This document shows positions 7,245 through 16,743 of a stretch of DNA of 64,000 nucleotides, piece after piece. This DNA is from Candidatus Omnitrophota bacterium (GTDB lineage: Bacteria; Omnitrophota; Omnitrophia; Omnitrophales; Aquincolibacteriaceae). The translations under genes were made by a program, and so were the position numbers. Each line of letters starts with the position of its first letter. Position 1 is the stretch's first letter. Below the pieces are notes generated by a model. It was not told where the DNA came from. It searched no databases and was given only the letters and a program-made list of their open reading frames with translations. The stretch covers positions 52,501 through 116,500 of the forward strand of contig JACKFM010000002.1 in NCBI GenBank assembly GCA_020632475.1. The letters run 5' to 3'.

Positions 7245-8030
7245 TTAATTAACAATGATGACTTCCGTTCCCTGAGGAACAATGGCATAGAGTTCTTCGA
7301 CCTGTTCATTCAACATTCTGATACATCCAGCCGAAACCTGCTGTCCGATCGTATCCGGATGAATCGTTCCATGAATCCCGTAACCCGGGAAATCAAATCC
7401 AAGCCAGCGCGTTCCCAGACCGTTTTCCGGGCTTCCAGAAGCAACAACGGCACCGGCCTTATACCATGTCGGATCCACCAGCTTTGTCATAATCTTAAAA
7501 GTTCCTGTGGGAGTTTTATTATTTTCTCCGGTGGCTACGGAATAGGTCTTAATGGGCAGTTGATCCAAAAATAGTTTCAATATGTTGTCGGATTTATCGA
7601 TGAAAATCGACGGCTTAACTGTGATAATTTTAAGTTTAATTCCCGGGATAATCACATCATCGGTTAAAGCGTTGATTTTTTTAATTAAGTCCACTGTGGT
7701 TCCGTATTTTTTTGCGATATTATACAGATTGTCACCGGGGATAACCGTGTGATAAACACTACCGGGAGATAGGTCACGTGACATTAGCCATTCAAAATTA
7801 ATCTCCTCATATTCCTGTTCGATTTTTTTCTTTTCTTCGGCTAAGCCATCTTGATTCACTAATTTCTGATATTGTGCTGCGGCTTCAGCAAACCGGCCTC
7901 TCTCTTTCAGCTGTTTGGCGTTATTCCATAATTCAAGATCTGCATTGGCATAGCTTTGAATCGGACCCGTCATCAGAATCAAACCCGCCACTACAGAAAA
8001 TATCAGACTCTTTGGATAAAATGCCATCAT
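7245..8030 (-). CDS. L,D-transpeptidase with LysM domain
   Basis: A 261-residue exported cell-wall enzyme. A signal peptide or anchor (about 1-28) is followed by a TPR-like helical segment (about 32-75), then a LysM peptidoglycan-binding domain (YHTVIPGDNLYNIAKKYGT, about 95-140). The C-terminal YkuD domain has the catalytic motif HGT (His about 220) followed by SAGCIRM (Cys about 236). It would form 3-3 cross-links or attach proteins to peptidoglycan. The start chosen is the ATG at 8030, whose ATGA overlaps the TGA stop of the upstream DUF212 gene; longer in-frame starts lie inside that gene. Confidence 0.92.
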   Translation of the reverse strand: MMAFYPKSLIFSVVAGLILMTGPIQSYANADLELWNNAKQLKERGRFAEAAAQYQKLVNQDGLAEEKKKIEQEYEEINFEWLMSRDLSPGSVYHTVIPGDNLYNIAKKYGTTVDLIKKINALTDDVIIPGIKLKIITVKPSIFIDKSDNILKLFLDQLPIKTYSVATGENNKTPTGTFKIMTKLVDPTWYKAGAVVASGSPENGLGTRWLGFDFPGYGIHGTIHPDTIGQQVSAGCIRMLNEQVEELYAIVPQGTEVIIVN

Positions 8031-8500
8031 GCGGCAACTCCGCAAATTAAATAAGCCAATGCAATTCCTAAGCAGGCCCCGGCCAAAACTTCCACGGGCG
8101 TATGCCCCAAAAGTTCCTTGAGTCTTTCCTCGGCCACCTGCCCCTTTTCATCAATATCATCCATCATCTTGTTCAAAATAGATGCCTGCCGACCAACGCT
8201 TCGCCGTACTCCGGCAGCATCAAACATCGTAATAATGGCAAAAATAAGCGCGATTAAAAACGGAATCGTCACAAAGCCATAATACAATCCAACCACCGTT
8301 GCTAGGCTCGCCACGCTGGCGGTATGCGAGCTGGGCATGCCGCCCGTATCAAAAAGCCAGCGGAAATTAAACCTCCGGTCACGAACCCAACACCGAATAA
8401 CCTTCGCCATTTGAGCAATAAACCAACTCAAACTGACTGCGATAAAACCCAGTATTGCAGGAAACGGTGGTGCTGTTGGAGTCAAAGGATCGATGATCAT
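8027..8500 (-). CDS. Divergent PAP2-family membrane protein (DUF212, YuiD-like)
   Basis: A 157-residue inner-membrane protein with about four hydrophobic segments. It has the DUF212 signature GGMPSSHTASVASLA and the later VRRSVGRQASILN and LGHTPVEVLAGACLG motifs. The family is related to acid phosphatases/haloperoxidases, and members are presumed lipid phosphatases, but the activity is unproven. It is translationally coupled (ATGA) to the L,D-transpeptidase, which suggests a shared role in envelope maintenance. Confidence 0.88.
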   Translation of the reverse strand: MIIDPLTPTAPPFPAILGFIAVSLSWFIAQMAKVIRCWVRDRRFNFRWLFDTGGMPSSHTASVASLATVVGLYYGFVTIPFLIALIFAIITMFDAAGVRRSVGRQASILNKMMDDIDEKGQVAEERLKELLGHTPVEVLAGACLGIALAYLICGVAA

Positions 8501-8630
8501 CTCTTTTACTATTCAGGTATGAGGGTTGACACCACCTCTTTATTATGATTAAATTTCATAATATATATTCATATTATATATATGCTGGTGGTTTCTTGGC
8601 GGTCATTATATGACGCCCCATTGAAAAAGC

Positions 8631-8637
8631 AAGGAGG
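8631..8637 (+). promoter_or_regulatory. Strong Shine-Dalgarno site fixing the comM GTG start
   Basis: AAGGAGG lies 8 nt before the GTG at 8646. This near-ideal ribosome site supports GTG rather than a downstream start. Confidence 0.8.
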
Positions 8638-8645
8638 TTTTAAGA

Positions 8646-10172
8646 GTGCTGGCAAAGGTTCAAAGCGCTGCCTGCGCAGGCATTAAAGCGTATTCCGTAG
8701 AGGTGGAAGCCGACGTTTCGTTCGGTTTACCGGACTGGCGAGTCGTGGGCCTGCCCGATGTCAGTATCAAAGAAGCCAAAGAACGGGTGCGGACCGCCAT
8801 TAAAAACAGCGGCTATGACTTCCCCGGCGATAAAATTACCATTAACCTTGCTCCGGCCGATGTCAAAAAAGAAGGCTCATCCTTTGATTTGCCTATTGCT
8901 TTAGGTATTTTAGCAGCCAATGGGACTATTTCTCAGGACAGCCTGGATTCCTATACTTTTTTAGGTGAACTTGCCTTGGATGGCTCCCTGCGCCCGTTTA
9001 AGGGAGCTCTTGTCATCGCCAATGGATTTCAGCCGGGCCGGGCGTTTATTTTACCGGAACAAAATGCCCGCGAATCATCCCTTGCCAAAAACGCCCGTAT
9101 CTACGCCGCTAAAAATTTAAACGATGTTGTTGCTTTTTTACAAAAAGAAAAAAATTTACCGGTTCTATCTTCTTCATTTTCTTTTGAAGCTCCATCAGCA
9201 GACTCTTCGGCTTATGCCGATTTTTCCGATGTGCGTGGACAACATTATGCCAAACGAGCATTGGAAATAGCCGTTAGCGGCCATCACAATGTTCTTTTCA
9301 TCGGTTCGCCCGGTGCAGGAAAAACCATGCTTGCAAAACGCGTCCCCGGCATCCTCCCGGCTCTAACTATGGATGAAGCCATTGAGGTCACCAAAATTTA
9401 CAGTGTGGCCGGCTTCACCCAAAACTCCGGGGCACTTATTAGCCATCGGCCTTTCAGAGCACCGCATTATTCTCTCTCTTCCGCGGCGTTGGTCGGCGGA
9501 GGCTCTTCGCCTCGTCCCGGAGAAGTTTCGCTGGCGCATAAAGGCGTGTTGTTTCTTGATGAGTTTCCAGAGTTCAGGCGCGACGCTCTGGAGTCTCTGA
9601 GAAGCCCGATAGAAGACAAGGAGATTACGATCTCCAGATCCAAAATACAGATCACCTACCCGTCAGAATTTTTACTGATTGCCGCCATGAATCCCTGTCC
9701 GTGCGGATTTTTAAGGGATCGTAAAAAACAGTGCCGCTGCAGCCTTTCACAAATTCATAAATATCAATCCAAGATATCGGGTCCCATTCTGGATCGCATT
9801 GATCTCCATGTCGAAGTTTCACCCGTAACTTATCAAACCTTATCCGGAGAGGGTAACTCTGGCGAAACCTCTGCGGTCATTCGTAACCGTGTCATGGATA
9901 TGCGGAAATTGCAACACGACCGCTACCGTCACTTGCCTTACAAGCTCAATGCCCTGCTTCAACCACGGGAAATTAAAAAATTTGCCCCCCTGCATGAGGA
10001 AGGTAAAAAACTGCTTGAGATGGCCATGAAGGAACTTCATTTGTCGGCACGTGCGTATTTTAAGATTTTAAAAGTAGCAAGAACCATCGCCGATATGGCG
10101 GGGGAAGAACAAATCTCCTGCGAACACTTAGCTGAAGCGATTCAATATCGCAGTTTCGACCGACAGTGGTAA
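8646..10172 (+). CDS. comM: YifB/ComM family Mg-chelatase-like AAA+ ATPase
   Basis: A 508-residue AAA+ protein. ComM is a helicase that extends heteroduplex joints during natural transformation; family members also have broader recombination roles. It has the N-terminal Lon-like ChlI domain (about 1-170), then Walker A GSPGAGKTMLAKRVPG, Walker B GVLFLDEFPEF, and the cysteine-rich NPCPCGF motif. The C-terminal Mg-chelatase domain follows, with LSARAYFKILKVARTIADM. Length is normal. It is a monocistronic plus-strand gene between minus-strand operons. Confidence 0.95.
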   Translation: MLAKVQSAACAGIKAYSVEVEADVSFGLPDWRVVGLPDVSIKEAKERVRTAIKNSGYDFPGDKITINLAPADVKKEGSSFDLPIALGILAANGTISQDSLDSYTFLGELALDGSLRPFKGALVIANGFQPGRAFILPEQNARESSLAKNARIYAAKNLNDVVAFLQKEKNLPVLSSSFSFEAPSADSSAYADFSDVRGQHYAKRALEIAVSGHHNVLFIGSPGAGKTMLAKRVPGILPALTMDEAIEVTKIYSVAGFTQNSGALISHRPFRAPHYSLSSAALVGGGSSPRPGEVSLAHKGVLFLDEFPEFRRDALESLRSPIEDKEITISRSKIQITYPSEFLLIAAMNPCPCGFLRDRKKQCRCSLSQIHKYQSKISGPILDRIDLHVEVSPVTYQTLSGEGNSGETSAVIRNRVMDMRKLQHDRYRHLPYKLNALLQPREIKKFAPLHEEGKKLLEMAMKELHLSARAYFKILKVARTIADMAGEEQISCEHLAEAIQYRSFDRQW

Positions 10173-10252
10173 AAAATGTCAAAGACACTTAGAAACTATA
10201 AATATGATTCAATGTCCTATTTTTGATTTGAATTCTTTTGTGTGCTCATAGT

Positions 10253-10660
10253 CTACGTCACACCTTTGCTGCTTAAAAATGGTGCGTATTTCTTATCCTG
10301 ACCTTGGATATGATTGGTCAACCAACTCTTAAGAAAATCGCTGACTTCAAACATTATGGTCGTTGAACCGGTTTCGAAATCTTTTTGAAGAGCCATGGTT
10401 TTAGAGGTTAGAGCATCGTGCGATTGTTTGTGATCTTCGGCTTCAGGATAACCATAAGTTTGAAATAATTTTTCTTCATAAGAGAAATGCGTTTTCGTAT
10501 ATTGGATTAATTCTCCGAAAATTTTCCCTAATACAGAATTTCCTTTATCTGTAATCATTGCCTCGTGAAGTTCATTGACCATGTGGACAATTTTTTTGTG
10601 CTGTTCATCAATCGACGGAATATTAACGCTAAAATTTTCTGACCACTCAATTAACGGCAT
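10253..10660 (-). CDS. Bacteriohemerythrin
   Basis: A 135-residue four-helix protein that binds O2 at a di-iron site. All seven ligands are visible at expected positions: His21, His58, Glu62, His77, His81, His117 and Asp122. It probably buffers or senses oxygen in a microaerobic or anaerobic cell with oxygen-sensitive enzymes such as BioB and the APS reductase encoded here. It has an AGGAGG ribosome site. TATAAT overlapping the stop of the upstream gene may be its own -10 box, although the -35 is poor. Confidence 0.95.
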   Translation of the reverse strand: MPLIEWSENFSVNIPSIDEQHKKIVHMVNELHEAMITDKGNSVLGKIFGELIQYTKTHFSYEEKLFQTYGYPEAEDHKQSHDALTSKTMALQKDFETGSTTIMFEVSDFLKSWLTNHIQGQDKKYAPFLSSKGVT

Positions 10661-10733
10661 AGATTACCTCCTGACAAATGTTGTTTATTTAATGAAGCTT
10701 TTTGATCGCTTTTTGGAAAATTTCCCCCGGTAA

Positions 10734-12188
10734 TTATACCTTATGGGGAAACAACTTCAGGCCAACCGCACCTACCTGAAATATCATACCGTTAATCAAT
10801 ACTACCGTGTGCTTAGAAATATCGGCATATCCATCTCCAAAAACCGAGGAAACAACGGCATAAAAAACCGTTAATCCGCCAAGGCTAAGCATTGTAAACA
10901 TTAACCGGTAATGTTCACTATTTTTCTTCATGGGTTGATCGCCTCTGATTGCCAAAAACATAAACACCGGCCAGCTGATCATCGATATGACTATCATCCA
11001 AAAATACATCGGCCGGGGCAACGCCACCAGAAGATTTGAAAAAGATGTTATCTTAAACAGGCCATATCTTCCAGATTCCCTATCAGCAGGACGTTCAAGA
11101 TGTCCCAAGCGGTTGGAATAAAAAGGGCAGATTCTGATCAACGCTTTATACATAGGCTTAAAAAAAGTTGAAGGTTGTAAAATAAAAAGCCTGAACAATC
11201 GAACACGACTTAGGGTTTCAATTTGCGGACAGGGGTGATTTTGTTGAATTCCCGGAGAATACCAGTTTTTCCCTATCCCTTCCATGCATGTATCCGAAAG
11301 ACCTAAAATCGACAAAGCACCTTTCCGGTCATCAGCCGCTTCAAGAACGGCTCCCAAAAATGTGTCTGTCTTGTTTGCGAAATTAACCTTTTTCATAATT
11401 CCTGTGCTATTGGGGTTAAACCGTTCATACCCTAGGGGCAGTAATAGAGCCAATAATACAAAAGCAAATGTCATCCTTTTGTTTTTCCATCTTAAAAAAA
11501 TACTTACGGATAAAAAAACTGATAGCAATGCGGCAAAAGGCATGTACTGTTGTTTGCTTAAGCCCAACCAGGATAAAGCCGACATGGAAAAAACCATCAT
11601 GGGCCATGATGGTCGCTTTGATGATGCCATTAACCACACTGCCGCCGAAAGGCTTAGAAAACAACCGGCAATGACGGAAAATTCCAAATAGAGTGTATTA
11701 AAATATAAAAGATTGACCAGATCCCCAAAAACCAAAAAGAATAGCGACGAAATAAGTATTTTAACCGTTAAATCGTCGATGAGGAAAATCAGCAGCATGA
11801 AAGAAGCTGTAATAAACAAGGTTCGACACAATGAAATTTCACGAAAATCAACATGATCACCTATGCGATGAAATTTTGTGACCACCCAAGGGAAAAAATT
11901 GTCTGCCGATCTCATACAGCGCTGCAGATTTTTATTACCGCTGAAAAGCAGGCTGTTGACCGGCTTTTCTACATGTTTTGCCGCTGCGGGACTGTCCGGA
12001 TAAACCTGCCATAATCCGGTGCAATGGGACTGACGGGTAAAATCAAAATTGTTCGCATATCCCATGATTGGAGCGCAAAAAACCACAGCAAGAATTTTAA
12101 TGGCTGTAATGACCGCTAATACGTAGGGAATATAAGAACGTAAATGCTTATCCGGTCTAAGTATTTTCTCATCGGGGTTCATGGGCAA
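10734..12188 (-). CDS. Polytopic membrane protein, GT-C-like, unknown substrate
   Basis: A 484-residue protein with about ten hydrophobic segments and one large soluble loop between the first two (about residues 45-125). The first loop contains NNFDFTRQ, with acidic residues just after TM1 as in GT-C glycosyltransferases that use polyprenyl-phosphate sugars. I cannot name a family. It follows the JAMM/methyltransferase pair on the same strand (60-bp gap) and may be cotranscribed. A cell-surface glycan role is inference. Confidence 0.55.
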   Translation of the reverse strand: MPMNPDEKILRPDKHLRSYIPYVLAVITAIKILAVVFCAPIMGYANNFDFTRQSHCTGLWQVYPDSPAAAKHVEKPVNSLLFSGNKNLQRCMRSADNFFPWVVTKFHRIGDHVDFREISLCRTLFITASFMLLIFLIDDLTVKILISSLFFLVFGDLVNLLYFNTLYLEFSVIAGCFLSLSAAVWLMASSKRPSWPMMVFSMSALSWLGLSKQQYMPFAALLSVFLSVSIFLRWKNKRMTFAFVLLALLLPLGYERFNPNSTGIMKKVNFANKTDTFLGAVLEAADDRKGALSILGLSDTCMEGIGKNWYSPGIQQNHPCPQIETLSRVRLFRLFILQPSTFFKPMYKALIRICPFYSNRLGHLERPADRESGRYGLFKITSFSNLLVALPRPMYFWMIVISMISWPVFMFLAIRGDQPMKKNSEHYRLMFTMLSLGGLTVFYAVVSSVFGDGYADISKHTVVLINGMIFQVGAVGLKLFPHKV

Positions 12189-12248
12189 TACTGGGAAGAG
12201 TGTTTAATCGCAGAACATAATAAGTGCTGAAGATGCTCAATCAGAGCA

Positions 12249-13283
12249 TCATTTGGTGGCAATAAACAACCAGGCTTTAGGACGAAGCAAAATACGAGGC
12301 CAAACGCTTAATCCATTAAGCAAGGCATTCAGCACAGGGATTTTTTGGATTGCTTTGGCCAGTCTAAGCTTAAACGTCTCTTTGGCTTGACGCAGTTCTT
12401 TTCGGTAAACATAATCATCAATGAATGAAAAAAAATGGGTTTTGAATTGACTAAATCCTCCTTGCAATGCCCCTTTTTTCCACTGCGGCACCGTGTAGGC
12501 ATTTTCATTAAAACCGTCATCGATGGCCTCCTGAAGGGCTTTACCGGATTTATCTTCCAGCAGACCAAAAGAGCATTCGTGCAAAGCAACAACTCTTCCA
12601 CCGGGCTTTAAAACCCGCGCAAACTCCGAAAAAAGCTTTGCCAAATCCTTGCAGTGATGAATCACCGAGTGAGAGAAAATCAAATCAAAAGTTTCATTTT
12701 TGAAAGGCAGTTGACTCATATCCGACATTACCCGGTCAAAATAGATTCCGTCTTCATCAAAGAAATAATCGGCCGCCATCATGTAATTGGTGACATCCAG
12801 ACCGACAACATCACACCCTTTCTGAGCAAAACGGCGGGAGGCCCAGCCAAAACTTGTCCCCACCTCTAAGATTTTTTCTTTCCCGGTAAGATTCAATAAT
12901 TCGAGGGTTTTAAAAAACCGCTCGGCATTACCGCCTTGGTTATCAAAACTCCCGCCCGGTTTAAAAAGGCTGCTGCCGTCTCCTGCGGGCAGGGATAAGA
13001 ATAATTCCTTATGTTTCTCAATTGTAGCCCGGTTAATGGGTGCCTTTTCGCCATCTCGCATCACCAGATAATCAAATTGTTCGGCATGTTCTTTTTCATG
13101 AACAACTTCGGGCGGTAAGTCGCAAAGCATGTTCAGAATGCCGTCTTCGATCATAAATTCTTTATTCTGTCCTTTGCAACGAAGCACGCCTTTTCGAATT
13201 TCACGCGCATCTTCCTCAAAAACGGTTAAATCCCAGTCCGTATTTTGATTAAATTGAAGTTTTTGAAGTAGTTCCTTTTTCAT
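12249..13283 (-). CDS. Class I SAM-dependent methyltransferase
   Basis: A 344-residue soluble protein. The N-terminal 60 residues resemble a Trm112-like or zinc-less ribbon preface (FMIEDGILNML). The Rossmann methyltransferase core spans about 110-230, with motif I ILEVGTSFGWASRRFAQKG, VVGLD at the end of strand 2, LPFKNETFDLIFSHSVIHH as motif IV, and RVLKPGGRVVALHE. The C-terminal tail is basic. The substrate is unknown. It overlaps the JAMM peptidase gene by 4 bp, so the pair is translationally coupled. Confidence 0.85.
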   Translation of the reverse strand: MKKELLQKLQFNQNTDWDLTVFEEDAREIRKGVLRCKGQNKEFMIEDGILNMLCDLPPEVVHEKEHAEQFDYLVMRDGEKAPINRATIEKHKELFLSLPAGDGSSLFKPGGSFDNQGGNAERFFKTLELLNLTGKEKILEVGTSFGWASRRFAQKGCDVVGLDVTNYMMAADYFFDEDGIYFDRVMSDMSQLPFKNETFDLIFSHSVIHHCKDLAKLFSEFARVLKPGGRVVALHECSFGLLEDKSGKALQEAIDDGFNENAYTVPQWKKGALQGGFSQFKTHFFSFIDDYVYRKELRQAKETFKLRLAKAIQKIPVLNALLNGLSVWPRILLRPKAWLFIATK

Positions 13284-13726
13284 CCCTTAAAAACCTTATC
13301 TGCTGAATCCCAATGATAGAGCGTATGCCCACAGGCCTTACCCTTGATTACTGAAACAACCAAATAGAAAACGCCGGGGTACAAAGGCTCGCCTTCGGAT
13401 AAGGCCATACGGGTATCTTCTTTTGAAAAATAAGCCTCTGTATCCACGTGAGAATGATAGATTATACAAATTTTTCTTCCTTTTTGACGATTTTCTTTTT
13501 GAATGCCAAACAAATCTTCCGGCGCAATGAAATAAGCTTCTCGGGCTGTTCTCAAAAATTCTGAAGGAAAACACTGGTGCATCTGATCCTGAATATTGCG
13601 GCAGGGAATAAACCGCCAGGTGTCTGTGTCCACAATCTCCTCACCCGTCAGCATACCGCACCCTTCAACCGGATACTGAGACTCTGCATGACGATAAATC
13701 TCACGAAGTAATGCGTCGGGTATCAT
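13280..13726 (-). CDS. JAMM/MPN+ metallopeptidase (Mec/CysO-peptidase-like)
   Basis: A 148-residue zinc peptidase with the complete JAMM motif: Glu21, His91, His93, Ser101 and Asp104 (HSHVDTEAYFSKED). Stand-alone bacterial JAMM proteins such as Mec of Mycobacterium cleave cysteine or other adducts from the C-terminus of ThiS/MoaD-like sulfur carriers. A MoaD-like carrier ending in GG is encoded at 46685-46960 next to cysK, a plausible partner. The local neighbour is a methyltransferase. Confidence 0.88.
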   Translation of the reverse strand: MIPDALLREIYRHAESQYPVEGCGMLTGEEIVDTDTWRFIPCRNIQDQMHQCFPSEFLRTAREAYFIAPEDLFGIQKENRQKGRKICIIYHSHVDTEAYFSKEDTRMALSEGEPLYPGVFYLVVSVIKGKACGHTLYHWDSADKVFKG

Positions 13727-13766
13727 ACGCAGCTCTTTTGAATATAAATTTACAACGGGTTATTTC

Positions 13767-15428
13767 TTAGTCCTGATGGACAATGGATAAAACATTTTTG
13801 GAATCGACCCTGACGAGGACAAAGGGGCTGGGATTACCTTCATTTTCGCGCATAACGCGAATCACTAAATCAACGGCTTCATGATTCTCAAACCAGCTGG
13901 GGTCGATCGAAAATGCCGGGGCATTGCTTTCGAAGCCGGCTATTTTATTCTTCTTTTTCCGGCCGCCGGAGGTCACATCAACGTGATAGGTTGTGGTCGC
14001 GGATTTTTCAAACCCATACTCAACAGCCAGATCTTGAAAAACCAGTTTACCTTTCTGAAGGTCAAACTCATCAAGCGGGGCAGCCTGGGAAAACCAGTAT
14101 TTTCCGGTTATATCACGACGGGCAATCAAAATATCGGCGATCGCTTTCTCATCCCCCGGTGAACTATAACGGCCGGCTTTGACTATGGAGCGGATATCCT
14201 CATCTGTAAATGACATGATAATTTTTGCCGCCCAAAATCCATCAGCGCGTGTAAGAATCTTGAAGGCCTCTGCGGGATACTGGCCCTTATAACGGGCCGG
14301 ATTATAAAACTGACCATCAAAATACCCGACTGCCGATGACTGATTGACCATTTCTCCTTCAGCCTTCCATCTCTTCTGCCAGGGTTTTTCCCGAAGCCCC
14401 AGAGTGGCAAAAGCCTTGGTCGCCTCACCATAATCCAAAATATGCTCATAGCCAAACATCGGTGGCTTGGTGCCATCTGCAGCAGAACCTAAAGCGGAAT
14501 TGAAATCGATTAAATAGTGTTTCAAGACCGGCTGTCCGTTTTCTTGAACCAGCATTTCCAAAGTATTGCTTTTACGAATATCGGTATTATTGACCCATGA
14601 CGAAAATACCCGCAAAGCGCGCAGCTCTCTACGGTCACGGTGATCAATAGGATCATTGGGATCATTACGTCTGCGAGACCTAAAATTAAAACTCCCCTTG
14701 TTTTCACCTTTGAGTAGTTTGCTAGCGCACGCGCGAATCATCCCTTCGGACGTGTAGGGAACAAAGAGTAAATACTCTTCCAGAGCTTCCGGGGTTAGTA
14801 TTTTTTTAAACCCGGTATTGTCATAGGCTGTTGCCTCCGCAGCCGGAACCAGGCGATCCGGCTTGAATTCATAAACGCTGTATTGCGGGACATTGTAACC
14901 AACAGCGTGATAAATACGGCTTGCGATTGTTTCAGCCGATGTCGCCATTTCCAGATTGTCCGGAGAATCAAACTTTAATAAATATCCATCCCCTTTTTCA
15001 TCTTTGATGAAAAAGCCCGGGTGCAGACCGTTAAACTTTCCCTTGGTAATGACAAGCCGGCCTTTCTGACTGGGCCCGTCCGTTTCACTGGGCCCCCTGG
15101 TCAGCTCTTCAGAGGTCAACCTTTTGCGGCCATGACGATTGGTAAAAAAGGTCGAGTCCGGAACTTCATCATAAACGTTCGCATTGGCAGAGCGTACTTT
15201 TTTATGAAATATCCGTTGGTATAATTTTTCAAAGTTCAAATAGTCAACGGCTTCATAATAAATATTTTGATTAAAAATATCGCTGTAAAGTCCTGTCTCG
15301 GCTTTTTTAAATTCCGCGGAGTCGGGTTCTGCCGCGGCATAGACGGGCACCGTTGTGCCAATAACCGCCAGCAAAATGATGCTTACGCCGATCAATGCTT
15401 GTTTAAAAAGGTGTTTCGCTTCTGACAT
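13767..15428 (-). CDS. Exported protein with kinase-like (HipA/FAM20-like) motifs
   Basis: A 553-residue protein with a signal peptide (about 1-32, ending VYAAAEP). The middle carries, in order, the elements of an atypical kinase: a GFFIKDEKGDGYLLKFD stretch with Lys152, a downstream helix with Glu166, and WVNNTDIRKSNTL with Asp283 and Asn288 spaced like the catalytic Asp and metal-binding Asn. LIDFN (Asp308) then stands in the DFG position. This matches the layout of HipA, CotH and FAM20-type kinases, but the family is not identified. It overlaps the outer-membrane barrel gene by about 26 bp with the ATG at 15428 (or 50 bp from an upstream ATG). The substrate is unknown. Confidence 0.6.
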   Translation of the reverse strand: MSEAKHLFKQALIGVSIILLAVIGTTVPVYAAAEPDSAEFKKAETGLYSDIFNQNIYYEAVDYLNFEKLYQRIFHKKVRSANANVYDEVPDSTFFTNRHGRKRLTSEELTRGPSETDGPSQKGRLVITKGKFNGLHPGFFIKDEKGDGYLLKFDSPDNLEMATSAETIASRIYHAVGYNVPQYSVYEFKPDRLVPAAEATAYDNTGFKKILTPEALEEYLLFVPYTSEGMIRACASKLLKGENKGSFNFRSRRRNDPNDPIDHRDRRELRALRVFSSWVNNTDIRKSNTLEMLVQENGQPVLKHYLIDFNSALGSAADGTKPPMFGYEHILDYGEATKAFATLGLREKPWQKRWKAEGEMVNQSSAVGYFDGQFYNPARYKGQYPAEAFKILTRADGFWAAKIIMSFTDEDIRSIVKAGRYSSPGDEKAIADILIARRDITGKYWFSQAAPLDEFDLQKGKLVFQDLAVEYGFEKSATTTYHVDVTSGGRKKKNKIAGFESNAPAFSIDPSWFENHEAVDLVIRVMRENEGNPSPFVLVRVDSKNVLSIVHQD

Positions 15429-16737
15429 AAAACTGTGTCCCTTCATCTCCATGGGCTGCTTCTAAAGAAAGAATCGTAAAATTGGCAATTCCCAAACGAA
15501 ATCCTGTTCCGTAAGATTCCCTAAAATCCCCGAATTGAAACCGGCTCACTTCGGAAAAAACCTGCCCGACATCAAAAAACATGACAGCATCCAGACGAAA
15601 ATCACGATATTCCCATATCGCATAACGGTATTCTAAATTAAAAAGCAGTGCACTTTCATCCGTAAAACGGTTGGTATCAAACCCTCGAAGAGACTGGCTT
15701 AACGTGTTCGCTGTACCATGCCCTCCAAGCCGGGGCATTTGATGAAAGGGAACAATTCCACCATTCAATTCATCGTTATGCTCACCATATATTCTAGCGG
15801 CTAATACCCGGCGCTTAGAACCCAGGCTGAGATATTGACTGATTTCGGCGTGGTAGTGCATAAAGCGCGCCTGTGAACTGCCCAATCCCTCGCGATAACC
15901 AACGGCCAATTCCCGAAGCCCCCCTGAAGTCGAATTACGCTTGTGATTACGGGTATCATGTTGATAGATAAGGTCTAAGTCCAATAATGAGTCACTATTC
16001 AATACCGCTGTGGGTCCGAACAGACTGCGGATTTGACGCCGCCCCCCGTCCCTTCCTTCGGACAAATTAATGTTATGATATGAAATTTTAAAATCCAGAT
16101 TCTGAATTTCCTCATCCCATCCAAAGCCCACAGATGCACCCACGGTCGTTTCTTCGCGCGAGTAGACACCTCCCTCACCAAGACTTGTATGAGGGCCTAT
16201 CCCGTAAGCATGTTCTTTTTCCCAATTTTCATAATGGATCCAGGTAAAAGCCCGGAAATCGGTGTCCATTACCCGGTCAAAACCGGCGCGGGCACCAAAG
16301 TTCCAAAACATATGTTCCGCATAATGAATATAACCTTGCGCTGTTAAATCCGGCAAATTCTGCTTTTGACGCGCAATGCGCACAAAATCGGCTTCAAGGC
16401 CTTTTTTCGATTTGAACAGACCCAAAGATTCAAATTTGGGTGTGAGCCCCTGATTTTTCACCGTATCATAAAGCCAAATCGCCTTGTCATCGATGTGATT
16501 CTTTTCAATTAAATAAAGGCTTCGGTCCATGAAATAACGGATGGGTTCAAAGGGATAGGTTAAAAGGCCTGTTGAAATGCGGTGGAGAGTTGAGGGCTCT
16601 TGAAGCGGTTGATCATAAACCGGCGCATAACGGTCATAGCTGATCTCCCCGGCAGCGGCTGTTTGGACAAATGACAGGCAAAAGAAAGCAGCAAAGAGTA
16701 AAACGCCGATCCACGAATAATCTTTTTTTTGTATCAT
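15403..16737 (-). CDS. Omp85/BamA-like outer-membrane beta-barrel without POTRA domains
   Basis: A 444-residue protein with a signal peptide ending near AAAGEIS (about 30) and a short helical preface. A barrel with alternating aromatic/polar strands follows, ending in a C-terminal Phe. LRGFDTNRF at about 350 matches the conserved lid-loop (V/L)RGF motif of Omp85 proteins. About 140 residues precede the barrel, which is too short for the usual POTRA string. It could insert or secrete protein, or serve as a porin for its neighbour. It lies 6 bp after the DUF5329-like lipoprotein gene and overlaps the kinase-like gene. Confidence 0.8.
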   Translation of the reverse strand: MIQKKDYSWIGVLLFAAFFCLSFVQTAAAGEISYDRYAPVYDQPLQEPSTLHRISTGLLTYPFEPIRYFMDRSLYLIEKNHIDDKAIWLYDTVKNQGLTPKFESLGLFKSKKGLEADFVRIARQKQNLPDLTAQGYIHYAEHMFWNFGARAGFDRVMDTDFRAFTWIHYENWEKEHAYGIGPHTSLGEGGVYSREETTVGASVGFGWDEEIQNLDFKISYHNINLSEGRDGGRRQIRSLFGPTAVLNSDSLLDLDLIYQHDTRNHKRNSTSGGLRELAVGYREGLGSSQARFMHYHAEISQYLSLGSKRRVLAARIYGEHNDELNGGIVPFHQMPRLGGHGTANTLSQSLRGFDTNRFTDESALLFNLEYRYAIWEYRDFRLDAVMFFDVGQVFSEVSRFQFGDFRESYGTGFRLGIANFTILSLEAAHGDEGTQFYVRSETPF

Positions 16738-16743
16738 AAATTT

